Shown: positions 11,081 to 24,000 of the stretch, in pieces
Numbering within the stretch: the stretch's first letter is position 1
How the letters are laid out: every line of letters begins with the position of its first letter
From: Rhyacophila brunnea
Taxonomy: Eukaryota; Arthropoda; Insecta; Trichoptera; Rhyacophilidae
Assembly (NCBI GenBank): GCA_022495005.1
Contig: JAGYXB010000372.1
Location: forward strand, 310,001-374,000
Length of the DNA: 64,000 bases
Direction: 5' to 3'
Translations under genes and position numbers: made by a program
The notes under the pieces: model-generated
Databases searched by the model: none
The model's input: the letters and a program-made list of their open reading frames with translations, nothing else
What the model was told of the DNA's origin: nothing

Positions 11081-11425
11081 TCTTATAAATTCCTATTCTT
11101 ATCAGAATTGTTCTATTCCTCTCAGATATAATATGTATTGCTTCATTATTTATCAACATTTGTCTCGATATGAATGTCCCGCACCGGGAAACTATATTGT
11201 TTAAGGTTAATTTTTAATTCAAATTTTGATTTTTAAATATTATTCCATGGCTGCAAGCATTTATTTTTTATAGAAAATGAAACAAAATAATGTTTAAATT
11301 TATTTTTTACACTGCTAACCTTCTTCTATTGTCTCAATGGGACCCGAAGGAGATTAATATCACGTTATATTGGATCGCTATTTATGATAATCACATAATA
11401 TTGATATTCGAATGATTGAGATGTA
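11081..11425. other. AT-rich DNA, nothing recognised
   Basis: Between the satellite and the Tigger-like element. It includes diverged bits of satellite-like sequence (to about 11110) and otherwise no ORF, repeat or RNA that I can support. Confidence 0.5.
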
Positions 11426-12701
11426 CAGGCGGACCTCGACTTTCGAACGTTTGGCTTTCGCACAATTCACTATTTCGCACATTTTTAAAACGTCGCGCTG
11501 TGGGGTAAAGATATCCGCCTCTCGCTCGCTCACAAGCAAGTGCATTTCTTGCATCACTTGCATCCTGCTCACACCCGTCACTTTGCTTGTGAGGCTAGGA
11601 TAGGTTTAGTGAGCGAGAAACGGAAAAACTGCAGTGTTGATACGAACAAAAAGAAATCAAGGACTCATAAACTTCACACGATCAAGCCAAAGATGGAAAT
11701 TATTAGACGTTCTGATAACGGTAAATCTTTTGCATCAATCGGACGTTCGTATGATACAAACAGGTATACGATATGTTGTGGTAATTGTGGAAATATATCT
11801 ATTGTTTCCAAAAGACACGGCATAGTTATGGATGAAATGGAAAATCTTTGTCATCATGGATTGATCGATGACCAACATCAAAAAGATGTCCCTCTGAGTA
11901 TTTCAATTATTCAAGCGAAGGCTCTTAGTTTGCACAAAGATTGGAAGGCTAGATTAAAAGAAGATTCTAACACGATTTTTCAAGCAAGTAATGGTTGGCT
12001 TAACAATTTAAAAATGAGGTTTTCTTTTCATAATATTAAATTCACTGGAGAATCGGCTGATGCGGATAAAGATGCTGCAAAAGAATTTATTTCCTCATTA
12101 TCCAAGATGGAGAATATTCCTCTAGCAAAATATTTAATGTAGACGAGACAGGTTTATTTTGGAAAAAAATGCCTAGTCGTACATTCTTATCTAAGGAAGA
12201 ATCAGTTGCCCCTGGGCATAAACCTTCTAAAAACCGATTGACATTGCTTCTTGGTGGAAACTTGGTGGCTGGTGTTTAAAAATTGATGCCAATGTTAATT
12301 TATCAACCAGAAAATCCCAGAGCATTGAATGGGAAAGATAAAGAATTGCTTCCAGTCATTTGGTAATCAAATAAAAAAGCCTGGGTTACTGCGTTAATAT
12401 TTAAAAATTGGTTCACTTTACATTTCGTGCCAGCAGTTAAACAATGTTGTAAGGTTAATAATTTACCATTTAAAATATTTTATTTAAAATAAGAAAAAGA
12501 AGAGTGGCAAACAGTTAACTCTTGATTACTTTTTAAGGGAAACACCCGCAAACCCCACTTAAACATCTTATATTTACTTGATAAAAAAATATTTTAAAAT
12601 ACACACAATTTAATTTTTTTTTACTTCCCTCTACTTTCGAACATTTAACATTCGCACACACTTTCAGGAACCAATTATGTGCGAAAGTCGAGGTCCTCCT
12701 G
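11426..12701 (+). mobile_element. Tigger/pogo-like DNA transposon, internally deleted, copy 1
   Basis: Terminal inverted repeats CAGGCGGACCTCGACTTTCG (11426) and its complement CGAAAGTCGAGGTCCTCCTG (ending 12701). A TA precedes the left end (11424-11425); the right flank reads TGTA, so the TA duplication is not perfect there. About 1.28 kb. Encodes a truncated CENP-B-type transposase. A second copy in opposite orientation is at 53192-54569. Confidence 0.87.
11540..12365 (+). pseudogene. Tigger/pogo-like transposase, truncated
   Basis: The ORF 11540-12142 holds a psq-like helix-turn-helix (MEIIRRSDNGKSFASIGRSY, ATG at 11692) and a CENP-B-type second HTH region (SIIQAKALSLHKDW and FQASNGWLNNLKMR). 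The catalytic domain follows in another frame at about 12136: NVDETGLFWKKMPSRTF, with the first catalytic Asp, then KNRLTLLLGG and YQPENPRAL. The remainder, with the later catalytic Asp residues, is absent, and stops lie at about 12277 and 12364. A decayed member of a DDE family that is cut in the middle. Confidence 0.8.
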
Positions 12702-12923
12702 TGTAATTATTTATCATATTTAACTGCACATACCTACACATATATTGTATTAAAATTAAAATGTCAGTGGTAGCAATCGGCGATTACCAGCTGTTCTGCT
12801 AGGCATAGCAGCCTAAGGTGGTGTAAAACGATATTGTGAAGGCCAGACTCTTGAATAGACTACGCATATGAGCCCAAATTTATATTGGCAGTGACGATTT
12901 GCAAATCGTAAAACTGACAAATC
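12702..12923. other. short gene-free stretch
   Basis: No ORF, repeat or RNA signal that can be supported. Confidence 0.4.
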
Positions 12924-13083
12924 AGCGAAATGTCAAACTGTCTGACGTGAATAAAAACCCATCCCGATGGGAAAACTATGGCGCCATCTATGCATACTTC
13001 ACAATTATATTAAAATCCAACACCACCAAGCCGTCTGCAAGACTTAGCGAGACAGACTGGCGACCGCCAGCTGACTCAGCTAG
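12924..13083. repeat. dispersed repeat, copy B
   Basis: Second copy of the 160-bp repeat at 7665-7825, same orientation, beginning AGCGAAATGTCAAACTGTCT and ending CTCAGCTAG. A few substitutions and short indels separate the two. Confidence 0.75.
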
Positions 13084-13402
13084 AATAAAATTATTGATAA
13101 ATTTGAATGCTCGATACCGAAACGTCAAACAATCGCAGCGCTCCTAATAATTCGCTGTCGACAGTGTTCCCGAAAATCGCAGCAATTATTCGCACTCAAG
13201 ACACAAGGCGGTCGCGCAAGCGTGCTCTCTCCCGTAAGCCAATACGAGCTTGATTGGCGAATATTCGCTTTGGTGTGTGGACCGCATTATGGTCAGCAAA
13301 TCTTTCTGAGAATAATTTTATTCTGATCTACTAATATCTCAATGCAAAGCGGATACAAAATGCTTCCGGCACCTTTACCTATATCCTCAGTTTGGGTCAG
13401 TG

Positions 13403-13480
13403 ATTCCCAACCGGCTCCGTGGAACCCCGAGGCTTTGTGAGGTGTAATAGGGGATCCGTGAGAATTCTCACAACTTGAAA
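13403..13480 (+). mobile_element. possible hAT-type transposon terminus
   Basis: CAGTGATTCCCAACCGGCTC, then CCGTGGAACCCCGAGGC, resembles the Charlie-like hAT terminus (CAGTGGTTCCCAACC...). No matching opposite end or 8-bp duplication was found, so this may be an isolated end. The surrounding 13084-14365 contains no gene I recognise; frames at 13293-13643 and 13877-14158 lack known motifs. Confidence 0.4.
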
Positions 13481-14365
13481 CTAATTTTGAACGAATTGTG
13501 CACTTTTCTAAAAATGTATGAATAGGCATACCGTAAGAGTAATTTTTAAGATCTTGAGCTGCTTCAAAATTTACCGGAGCCTTATGTTCCAAAATGGCAG
13601 AAAAAAATTTAACTTTTTTTTTCTTGACTCTACTGGGCATCATTTGACAAATAATGTAGTTTTCTCACAGTGGATAGACGGCGACATACAAGGACTCTTG
13701 ATATATAATTTTTCATTGGCTTCTTCTTAACCATCCAATGAGGTTTCTTTACATAGCTTTTCATGAAAAATAGTTAAGCAACTATTTGCCCAACCATTGG
13801 GTCTATTCTCTGAATCGAAACACATTGAAATAGTACATTAACTTACTGTTCAAAGGCAAAACCTCACAAGTAACTATTAATTACTTTTCAATATAGCAAA
13901 AACAATAAATTCCCAATGAATTTGAAATCGTGTTTTGATGAATACCTGAAAAAAACAGAAAACATGTTTCACATGAGCTGATTTGACAAACCACAGGAGA
14001 AACAGAATGACATAGTGTGGTGCAAAATCAAGATAAAATGTAATGCAAAAACCCGCTATCCAAAAGCGGAAAAAATTACTTTCTGCCACATCACTACAGG
14101 CATTCCTAGTTAGACCCACATTATGAAACCGAAGAAATCCTAATTGAAATTGAATCATAATGACGATATACTACTGTGGATTACAAAATAAAACATTCTT
14201 CTTACTTTCAACAAACTTATATCATCTAATAATGATCAGGACCGGTTTCAACCCCTTAAATAGGATATTCCAATTCATCGATACAAACTATAAATGTAAA
14301 CTACAACTGTATCAAGAGAAAGTTATTTATTGAAAACAAACAATAAAGATTATTAAATAAATAAT

Positions 14366-14930
14366 ATGAGGCGTCTAATTACAAAAAGCGACAGGTCCAC
14401 AATTCGATATTTGCGGGAAATGTTTTTATGTTTCAAGCTTCAATCATTTGTTTTAACGTGAGATTATTGTTTCCGTTGTATTCTAGGTCAAAATTAGGAC
14501 CAAATGGCAATTTGTTTCAGCCAATAAACCCTTAAATGAAAATTAAAACTAATAAATTAAATACAGGCAAAATAAAATTTGACGTAGCGCTACTTGTACC
14601 TCACTTTTTAATTTATTCCGCATAAGGCTTATATTTCCGTGGCACTGTCATGAGTTTACCGGCTGCTACAGCATGGGAGACGCCATTTCCAATATTGAAC
14701 GTTCCCTTATTGGTTGACTAAAACACGCGTGAAATCAACCAAGCTTTAAATAGTATGAAACATGGACCTGTCGCTTTCTGTAATAAATTGAGACTTAAAA
14801 TATTTTTTTTCGTAGGGTTTTGGAATTTATAGAGCAATACATATTGTGTAAAAATATACATCCGTATTTTTATTTTTATTTTGACCAAATGTGGACTTAA
14901 TCGTTTTTTGGAATTAGACGCCTCATATGT
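14366..14930. mobile_element. MITE with ATGAGGCGTCTAATT terminal inverted repeats
   Basis: The left end ATATGAGGCGTCTAATTACA (14366) is matched by AATTAGACGCCTCATAT at about 14914-14930. An inner inverted pair also exists: GCGACAGGTCCA (14388) and TGGACCTGTCGC (14764). About 565 bp, no ORF; superfamily not assigned. Confidence 0.75.
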
Positions 14931-16110
14931 ATTATAAGACGTCTTGTTCAAAAATTAAAATAACTGACATCAAAGAAAAATGTCTCAAATAATGCAAACT
15001 TCACAAAAGCGTATCCTTTAGTTAGAATGAAAAACAAAAGCGATGTGTGAAAAAATTATCAAGAAATACTTCAAAATTTATTTCCGGTAGGTAATTTGTA
15101 ATTTTTCATTGTTGGCTCGAGGTACAGATGAATACTTACTCATTATTAGACACCGGACATCTCAAGTCCTTTTTTTTTGGGACGGACTCGAATATTATAA
15201 CATTTTTTAATTAAAAAATGCGTTAATAATTTATGGAACCTATGTTTTTCAGAAAAATAAGTTGTACGATGTAGTAGGTACAATGAAATATGAAATAAAT
15301 GATATTGATAATAATATGTGCAAGAGACTTTATCGATACTTAATTATATAGAAACGCTGCTATTAGTAGATATACTATCCTATTTAGAGAAATTAATGAA
15401 GCGCTTACATATAGAGTGGAAGAATTAGTTGTTAATAGTAATATCTATAATATTTAATAATATTCCACTTTTTATATACCTATTATTAAAATCAAAGTTT
15501 AAAATTTCTACTAAACTACTTTTATTTTCACTATCAAATAACAAATCACACTTGCTCCCATAATGAGAAGGACCTGACAGCTAGTGTATTATTAAAATCG
15601 TACCAAATCTGAATGATTTCGTATATTATGTTGATACTACGAAAATATATAATATGAAAACATATTATTATATTATATGGATTTATGGATAGGTAAATGG
15701 GGAATATCGGACCTACGTGGTTAATGAAACCCTTTAGAAAAAGTTTCGTACGAAAGATACTTCAAATCGTACTTTTGTGTTTCAAGCAAGTGGTTGGACA
15801 TATTGAGATATTCAATTTTAATATATAGGTACTGATGTTGTAATGTTTTTTTTTGACATTTTATAGGCCATTTTCAAACACTTTATATTCATCATGCAAA
15901 ATATGTAAGTATATGCGTTTTCTGTTAATTGCTACTCCCTAATACTATAAATTATATATCATAGTATTATTTCAATGAAATATATAAACCCGATATAATT
16001 ATTTATTTCGGAAGTTATCAAAATGATACAATCATAATTAGTCGACATTGATACATTGTGTATATATAGTACCTAATACCATTGATAATAAATTATTTTA
16101 TCAAGAAAAT
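14931..16110. other. AT-rich intergenic DNA, nothing recognised
   Basis: Only short random frames and many AT runs. No gene, RNA or repeat boundary can be supported. Confidence 0.5.
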
Positions 16111-16494
16111 CGTCGCCCTCAAGGAAGAACTCACCAACCAACAAAAGTAAAATCCTGAGATAATTGACTTTTAAACTTTTTGAAAATTTTAAATTGCTCT
16201 CATTAGAAAACGAAAATACATAGAAGGAAACGGTTTTTTTTTGTTTTATTGGTTATTTTTATGTTTATGTACATTACATTAAAAATGTAACATTTTTCCT
16301 GACTTTTTCCATAACACAAATATATTTTCTATGTAGTTGGTGAACTTTTTGTTTTTGTAATTTTTAACATAAAACCTATAGATAGAATTTTGGTGATTTT
16401 TTCTAAGATAGAGTTAAAAATTGCAAGATTTTCTGTATAAATAACTCATTTTGAGCAAAAACTGTATTTGGTGAGTTCTTCCTTGAGGGCGACG
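16111..16494. mobile_element. MITE with 27-bp perfect terminal inverted repeats
   Basis: Starts CGTCGCCCTCAAGGAAGAAC followed by TCACCAA, and ends with the exact complement, TTGGTGAGTTCTTCCTTGAG then GGCGACG. 384 bp, AT-rich interior, no ORF. The near-perfect ends suggest a young insertion. Superfamily not assigned; no clear target duplication. Confidence 0.87.
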
Positions 16495-16969
16495 AAATAT
16501 TAGATATAAATAGGTATAACACAGTTGCAGTGCCTACCATTTGCCTTAACAAGTTGACCTTGGTTCTTATAGTTCATTGCTTTATCCAATCTGGGAGTTC
16601 ACACATGAAACTATAATTTGATGTAGGAATAGTAATATGGTAGAAAAAGCAAAAAAAACTTAACCTGCGCGTTTGTTAACTGATCTACGTATTTTCTTAA
16701 AATCCGAGATCACTTCAGTTTTGACGATTATGGATTATAGCTTAAAATTGTTTATTTGTTTTTATTTAGTGAGTAGGTATATTTCGTGATATTTCACATT
16801 AGCTGGTTCCATTGTTTACGGGAAATGACGATTTAACGGGCTAACCTATTGAATGTATTAATAGTATGTAATATATTCATTACGGGTTTTCACAAACACT
16901 TCAGATAATCAAAATTTGTTTTTTACTTGATCCTTTACTAATAGGTAAGAAGGTTTTAACAATCTTTTA

Positions 16970-17110
16970 TTATGTCAATATGCATTTACGATCGGTGAGT
17001 GCGCATAGTGCACGAAGAAGCCAGAAGGCATAAGCCGGGTCGTAAATAATGACTAATAGAATACCTAGTACAAAACATAAATCAATTAGAATTTATTGAT
17101 TAATATTTTT
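16970..17110. repeat. dispersed repeat with degenerate hammerhead-like core, copy 1
   Basis: ATTATGTCAATATGCATTTACGATCGGTGAG, continuing to GCCGGGTCGTAAATAATGACT, resembles 24860-24990 over ~130 bp in the same orientation. ATTTACGA (16983-16990) can pair with TCGTAAAT about 50 bases downstream. The core-like positions are altered here (CGAAGAA, CATAAG), so this copy would not be active. No gene is visible in 16495-18150 around it. Confidence 0.45.
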
Positions 17111-18383
17111 GCCACTCGTACCCAACCCGTTAGATATAGGGACCATTATACCACTTTCCTCTAGAAGGTATATAAGGTACTTTTAAACACTTTGTACATT
17201 TTGCATTTTTGTTTATTGTTATTAAATCTTAGTTGATATTATTCTTTTGACTTATTAACTTAAAAATAACAACAATGGATGAAATATAATATTCCTAAAT
17301 TTATAATATGTCACATATATAATATTGTGTAAGTATATAATATATAATTATCAAGCCTCGATAGCGAAGGCTGCGTGACTAGCAAATGCACTTACGACCT
17401 ATGTAAACCTGCCGTTCATATTGTTTTAAAAGCACATTGCATTGTTATTTTTTTAAGATTATCGTTTGCTTTGTAATTTTATTCTTTTAAATCCACGGTA
17501 TTATGTATAGATGGTTGCACTATTATATCTAAAATGTAAACATAAATTTATATACAATATTGGTATATACTACAGCTGATGATGATACATACTATCGTAT
17601 GGAAAATAATTCATTTTTAAGTTGTGGACTTCTTGTACGTATCATGCAATGAAAGCAAAGCAATAAAATCGTCTTCAAGTTTTTGTCATTGGTCGGGAAC
17701 CTTTTTGATACATACACCTATGTGGAATTTTAAACACAGCAAATTTTTCACAGTTTTGAAGTTACGCTATTTCTTAATGTATATAAATCAGTCATTTAAT
17801 AAATAAGGACAAATATCACCAACAAGTTAGTTCAAGTAAATAATCGACTCCCACGTCCTCTATACTTAATTGACTTTTTATGCAATAATATGTACCTACC
17901 TATATTTTGTACTGTTATTCAGTTGAAAATGTCCATTAGGATAAAATCGGTTGAATATCAACATTATGGAATAAATGTGGAAAAAGTACGAAAGTACATA
18001 TTATAAAGTGTTTTAATGAAATATTTATCTAGGTACCAGTCGTTTTATGTGATGAATAGTTCTTTACACTTTATAATATGTAAGTATTTAAATCAAATAC
18101 ATAATATAATCATATATCAGATAATTACTTTTTAATAACAACATTTAAATATAATGCTAATTATGTCGAATGGCCACCTAATCGGCGCGCCTTTAGCGTA
18201 CAATGAATTAAATGGGATGGCGGGACTTTTTTTAACAATACACACCTACAAACTTACCTGTAGAATTGCCAAAATGGAACTACGAATTACCATAGGACGC
18301 CATTTTGAAAATTTCATTCGAATGTCAGATTTTGTCCAGTTACTAGTCTTGATTGGGTAGTTTTCGACAATGGCTCCATTTTT

Positions 18384-18549
18384 TTTTGTAGTACATATTC
18401 CACTTTTAATCAATAAATTAGGACCGGGTTCGTCCGCCTCAGAGGGACATTTTCAACTGAATCTTCCCTTGTTCAGTTGAAAATATCCCTCTGATGCGAA
18501 CGAAACCGGTCCTAATTTATTGATTAAAAGTGGAATAAGTACTACAAAA
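18384..18549. mobile_element. foldback element, unit 1
   Basis: Two ~75-base arms beginning TTTTTTGTAGTAC and ending TCAACTGAA are separated by about 10 bases (TCTTCCCTTG). The return arm runs TTCAGTTGAAAATATCCCTC to GTACTACAAAAAA. A few mismatches only. Arms contain TTTAATCAATAAATTAGGAC. Nearly the entire element is inverted repeat, as in foldback MITEs. Confidence 0.85.
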
Positions 18550-18795
18550 AATGCGTTTTTTTAATTAAACAACAATAAATATTAACGTAATACAATCACT
18601 AGGTGAAAATCTTAAGTATTAAATGGGACGGCGGGACTTTTTTTTAACGTTACACACCTACAAACTTACCTGTAGAATGGCCAAAAATGGAACTACGAAC
18701 TACCATAGGACGCCATTTTGAAAATTTCATTCGAATGTCAGATTTTGTCCAGTTACGAGTCTTGATTGGGTAGTTTTCGACAATGGCTCCATTTT

Positions 18796-18962
18796 TTTGG
18801 TAGTACTTATTCCACTTTTAATCAATAAATTAGGACCGGTTTCGTCCGCCTCAGAGGGACATTTTCAACTGAATCTTCCCTTGTTCAGTTGAAAATGTCC
18901 CTCTGATGCGAACGAAACCGGTCCTAATTTATTGATTAAAAGTGGAATAAGTACTACAAAAA
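18796..18962. mobile_element. foldback element, unit 2
   Basis: Second copy of the foldback, carried by the downstream duplicate, with the same loop TCTTCCCTTG and arms. It differs by a few bases (for example GTCCCTCTGATG against ATCCCTCTGATG in unit 1). Confidence 0.85.
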
Positions 18963-19029
18963 AATGCGTTTAATTAAATTAAACAACAATAAATATTAAC
19001 GTAATACAATGACTAAGTGAAAATCTGAA

Positions 19030-20010
19030 GCAATATTATATTGCAAAACCTTTAGAAGAATGCAATTACGGCTTACGCAATACATAATATTATAATAGTA
19101 GGTTCAAACGAATATTTTCAGGGATGTCTCGCATCTACAGATGTACGCCACTGGTATTTTGAAGATGAAATTTCTTACGATCGATTTGATGAAATTCTTC
19201 AATGTCAATAGTTTATAATCAAATAGACCAGTTTGGGCAGAGCATCCTCAAAATACTTAAATATCTAAAGAAATAAACAAGTAGGTATGTGACTTTTTTA
19301 TCGATATGTAGGTATATTGTTGCTTGGTAATACTAATAGGTATCAATATGATACATTTAGAACATAAAACGGGTCAGCGGACAAAATCTTTCAATATTTG
19401 TATTTATATTAGTGGTAGGTACGCAAAAGCTATTCGATATTTAATTATGAAAAACATATTCTACACGCATTTTATAAAAATGGTTTACCATTACTTACCT
19501 GCAATAAAACAAACCATCAATTTTGTAATGCGACCTTTTTAATTGCATTTTGCGAATTTGAATTCGTTTGTCGTGGCCGCAAGACGCGTTATAATATTGG
19601 CAAGACGATTATTTTAATAACAATAATTACCATCGCGCCTGAGCTGCCAGAAAAAACAACTGACAAATTGTAGAAATCCATACTAAGAATCATTTGGGCA
19701 AAAGTCTCCTAAGGATATTGGATTCGTCCACCATTTTAATGTGTTTTTTTATGGGTTGACGGTTAAAAACTTGAAAGATCCGGCCTTTACTCATTATGTT
19801 TAATTATTAAAATAAAACACAAAGTATAGAGTGGGTAGGCAGTTGCATATATTTGATGAATCATATTATTATTTACAAATATGTAGGTACTCTTCTTTAA
19901 TAAAAATAAAAAACTTTAAAAAAAATTGTGGATAGGTATGTTTTCTGAATTGACAATGTATCTATCATATTTCTGAATGTAAATGCCTGCTTGATATTTT
20001 GTCCTTCAAA
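19030..20010. other. AT-rich intergenic DNA, nothing recognised
   Basis: No gene or repeat with clear ends. The 72-codon plus frame at 19324 lacks any recognisable motif. Confidence 0.45.
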
Positions 20011-20660
20011 GCTCAAATTACATTGGCAGATTCTCACGATGATCATCTGGCCCGACCGTTAGCCACGATCGTGAAACATCGCTTTGGGTTGTTCCCTCGA
20101 GACGAGGCCAAAATAGAATAATTCCTATTTTTCGTGCACAAATCAATCACGATCCGTAAAAGTTGGGGCAAAGATCACCAGATACTTAGGAAAATATCTG
20201 AATTGCCCGGGGTGCATGTGCTATGCTCTGTCGTAATTTTGACATAACCCCAATTTCACATTTACTAAAATATGTATGATATGTTTATTCATTATTTTAA
20301 AAGACAATAATAGTACCTACAAAATAAAATTGAAATGCTACGAAATACAATCAGAAATTTAACTCGGTACTTGTCTAAATGTAATCTCTAATAGTTTACA
20401 TTGGCATTTAAAGTAATAACACATGAGGGAAGACTGAAGACTAAGCTGACCAATATTTATTTTTTGGTTTACTTATAAATGTTGTTAACACAAGCAACTG
20501 AGTGTATATTATGAAACCAATCAAATCATGTGTCAACACAATCGGGTAGGTAGCTGAATCGTTCCATGTAATTGCTATTTAAAGTGAACGATTTCTCACG
20601 ACGGTCGGCGTGGATCGTGGGATCAGGTTAGGTCTGCGAGTCTGCTGGTGTAATTAGGCC
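20011..20660. mobile_element. probable MITE with imperfect terminal inverted repeats
   Basis: The left end GCTCAAATTACATTGGCAGA followed by TTCTCACGA (20011) corresponds to the complement of GCGAGTCTGCTGGTGTAATTAGGCC at the right (about 20636-20660). A related end, GTGAGAATCTGCTAGTGTAA, stands alone near 37990, suggesting a dispersed family. No ORF. Confidence 0.5.
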
Positions 20661-21007
20661 TTAAGGCAAATATTTTATGAAAATGCAGTACATACATATC
20701 TTGTAGGTAACTTCTGGAACCATATTAAAAGAGATATAAATACTAGTCTGTAATATATACTGCAACAATGTTTTGTATCAAATTTAATGCACAATATTGT
20801 GTTTTAAAATGGAATAAGGAATTTATAACAGAAATAAGTATGAGATGAAAATATAATTTTTTTAAATAGTCTTAGTCCATAGAGCAATGATATAAAAAAA
20901 TAGAATAAACAAAAAAAAAATGTGGCACTGTTATCATCATAATGGAAAATTATTGTACTTTCACAGTGACATTATTTATACATATATATCTTAGATCTAA
21001 AATATAT

Positions 21008-24000
21008 TTAATAATTTTCTGTTTTCATATCATTCAAGCCCAATTCTTCATTTTGTTCATAGGTTCGAACATACCTATTGATCGTTAATCCTGCAAACAA
21101 ACAAAAAAATAGTGAAATATCTGTTAATGTTACTTCAAAAGAAAATTGTACATTGACTATTTATACATATTGCCCAAAGATATCAAGGAAAAATTTCCAT
21201 AAATATGGAGCATAATTATGAAAGTGTAGTTGAAAAAAAGGTTAATAAGGCTAAGTTTTAGATTTTGCATTTAAGATTCTTTGTTTAGCGAGCTTCACTC
21301 TGTTGCTCCGAGGCTTATTTGCCATGACCTGAGATAAAAACTCGTAGGATTATAATATTATACAATCGCAAATAGTACAAGTAACCAGAGCAAAATGTCA
21401 AAGCAAGATACCACTTTCTTTAATATTTCATATCCATATTTTGTTTTTATATCCTGAAGCTGAGAATATAATTTTTTGCTAATTGCCAATTCAACCATAT
21501 TCAAAAATTCGTAAAGCTCCCTCTCTCTAGAGCAATGATACTCAACCTGTTTTTTCTTTCGGGCCAAATACATATATTTGTAAAGTAACGCGGGCCGCAT
21601 CACTACTGGTGTGACGAAAAAAATCATGAAACCCCCCCTTTTTTACAAAACATTTTGGAGATTTAAAAAATTATGCGTGTTTTTTAAATTAATCGTGGGC
21701 AATAGCAACACTCTTATACCAGATCTGATGTGTACCATAATGACAATGCTCTTCGGGTGTCACTATCTGTGCGTCAAAGTCGAAACGAATCTCAAAATAT
21801 ATGAAATTCCTGATAATAAATGTGTTTCGGGCCGCACACAAAAGCTTAAAGGGCCGCAGGTTGAGTATCGCTGCTCTAGAGTCTAGGACCAAACACAATA
21901 ATTGGTAGTATCTAATTATTATGTTATTTTTAATTTCATTCTTTTTAGGAATCCAATAAAAATACAATTAATATCTACCATCATCAAGTGATCCATCATC
22001 AGACAAAGTTTGTACGTAAGAATTGCCAGCGGGATCGTCCAAAATTAATGTTACCGGAATGCGCCCTTCTATCACATCATCCAGTCTCCTTATGAAACTG
22101 TAAAAGACATGAAATATTAAATCTATATCTACACCTTGTATTCATAAGATAAAAATGTAAATATATTTACAGTAGAAACTAGATTATCCGGAATAATTGG
22201 GGATGCAGGTAAATAGTAAAATCAAAAAAAAAATACTGTTTATGTCGATCATAAACCTCTTTAATAGAGAAATTTTTGAAAATTCATTTTTTTACTAATG
22301 CTATATTTTAAATTATTATTTTTTCTTATAATCGTATGATACTGTTGATCAAAAAAAAATTTGGATAATTAAAAATCCAGATAATCGAGGTCCAGATAAC
22401 GACGGAGATTCTACTGTAATAATCAAGCTATCTGACATTATCTATTTATATTCATCTATGATAGAGAATGTTGGATAGCGTGTTATTTTTTTATTCAAAG
22501 TACTTATTCAGGTTTCTTACTTTTCCATTCTACTGGCGGAGTTCTTATCAGCAGAATCTCCAGCCAAAAGATTGTCTTTCCCGGCCAGCTGGTCCCGACA
22601 TGCACGAAGCAATCCTTCAGCTGTAGTGAAACGGCCACAAAGAGACCGTGGTCCTGATTCAAGCTCCAATTCAGGAACTAGAAGGTTACATGTGTCAGAC
22701 TGGAAATTGAAAATATGACAGATATTGATAAGTTTAACTTTACTTTTGTAATTAGGATCAACAAGCAAACACTAAGCCTAATTTAACTAAATATCATCGG
22801 GTAGTGAGAAGAATTTACAATCTGAGGATAAAAATAGTCTTAAGTGCATATTTCATCAAATTAAGTAAATCAACTTCCAAGTTATATAATTGTGCAATTA
22901 TATTTTTTTTTACTGTTTTCAACATTCTGTAAATGACTTCTGCTTCTGAAATAACACATATCCGCCCCATTAGTATGTCTGGTAGTCGCGTTTGAAACCC
23001 CCCCCCCCCACATGTCTCTGGACAATTCCCCTGTACGAAGTGTAAGAGCCATCCAGCAGGGACACCTGCACGGGGCAGTGGGTTAAAATGCAACGTCTTA
23101 TGGTTATGTCGGCGGACAGCTTACTAGTGATTGGAGGTGTACATGTAAGGTCAGAATATTCATTCATTTCATATACAGGAATTCATGAAATATTATATAC
23201 TTATATATAAAAATACTTATAATTTTTCATACAATGCAGTATGCGGTTGAATATTTATATGGCAATGTGAAAACTGCTTCCATCTCAATTTTTTATTTAC
23301 TTGTACTCCTTTAATTCTCTGCTCGTCAATTAATGGTTATTAGCAATCGCTAAAATTATATGTATGTATAATTATGCAACAGTAGGTACCTTAAGAATAT
23401 CTCTTGAAAAGTCTTGTCTACCACGTATTTTCAACTCTATTTTTACACCAAGATCTTCTATGCCACCTCCAGATTTTACCTGCAAATATTAGTGTAATAT
23501 GAAATTATATATTTTAGAATACAATCAAATCTGGATTTACGCTATTACGTAATTACATATTATGAATAAAAATATTTATATAGACTTTTATATTGTATTC
23601 TGACCAATCTAACTTAATTGCATGTAAATTAAATAAAAAATATTATGTAACAAACCTCATTTGTTCTATGCCCACATTGGTCACAGTTAGTAGCCATGAT
23701 AACCACTTCTTTGAAATGTGGGATTGCTGAAATCAAATATAAATATTTAACGCTAAACCAACAATATTTAGACTAAAATACCTAACCATCATAATTACAA
23801 TATCACCAGTGGGTGTATTCTTATTCATATCAAGATTACCAATTCAAAATAGCATAAGGGACATTTTGGCATAAAATTAAAATGTTATAATTTTGGTCTG
23901 TTCACTATATTATTTTCAATTGGCTGATCAGAAGTACCTAGTCCAGACTGTGTATTATAATTTTTCGGAAATACTATTTAGGGCACCGAAAAAAAATATT

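Larger units (their letters stand above)
18200..19025. repeat. 411-bp tandem duplication containing long foldbacks
   Basis: AATGGGATGGCGGGACTTTT at 18211 recurs as AATGGGACGGCGGGACTTTT at 18622, and the whole unit through CAACAATAAATATTAACGTA is duplicated at 411-bp spacing. Each unit carries one long hairpin, listed separately. Confidence 0.85.

Noticed and set aside
13877..14158. 93-codon hydrophobic minus ORF
   Set aside because: No family recognised; hydrophobicity is expected from AT-rich random frames.
22997..23010. C homopolymer run with adjoining frames at 22815-23167
   Set aside because: Low-complexity run in a ZPR1 intron; the frames have no recognisable domain and no splice support.
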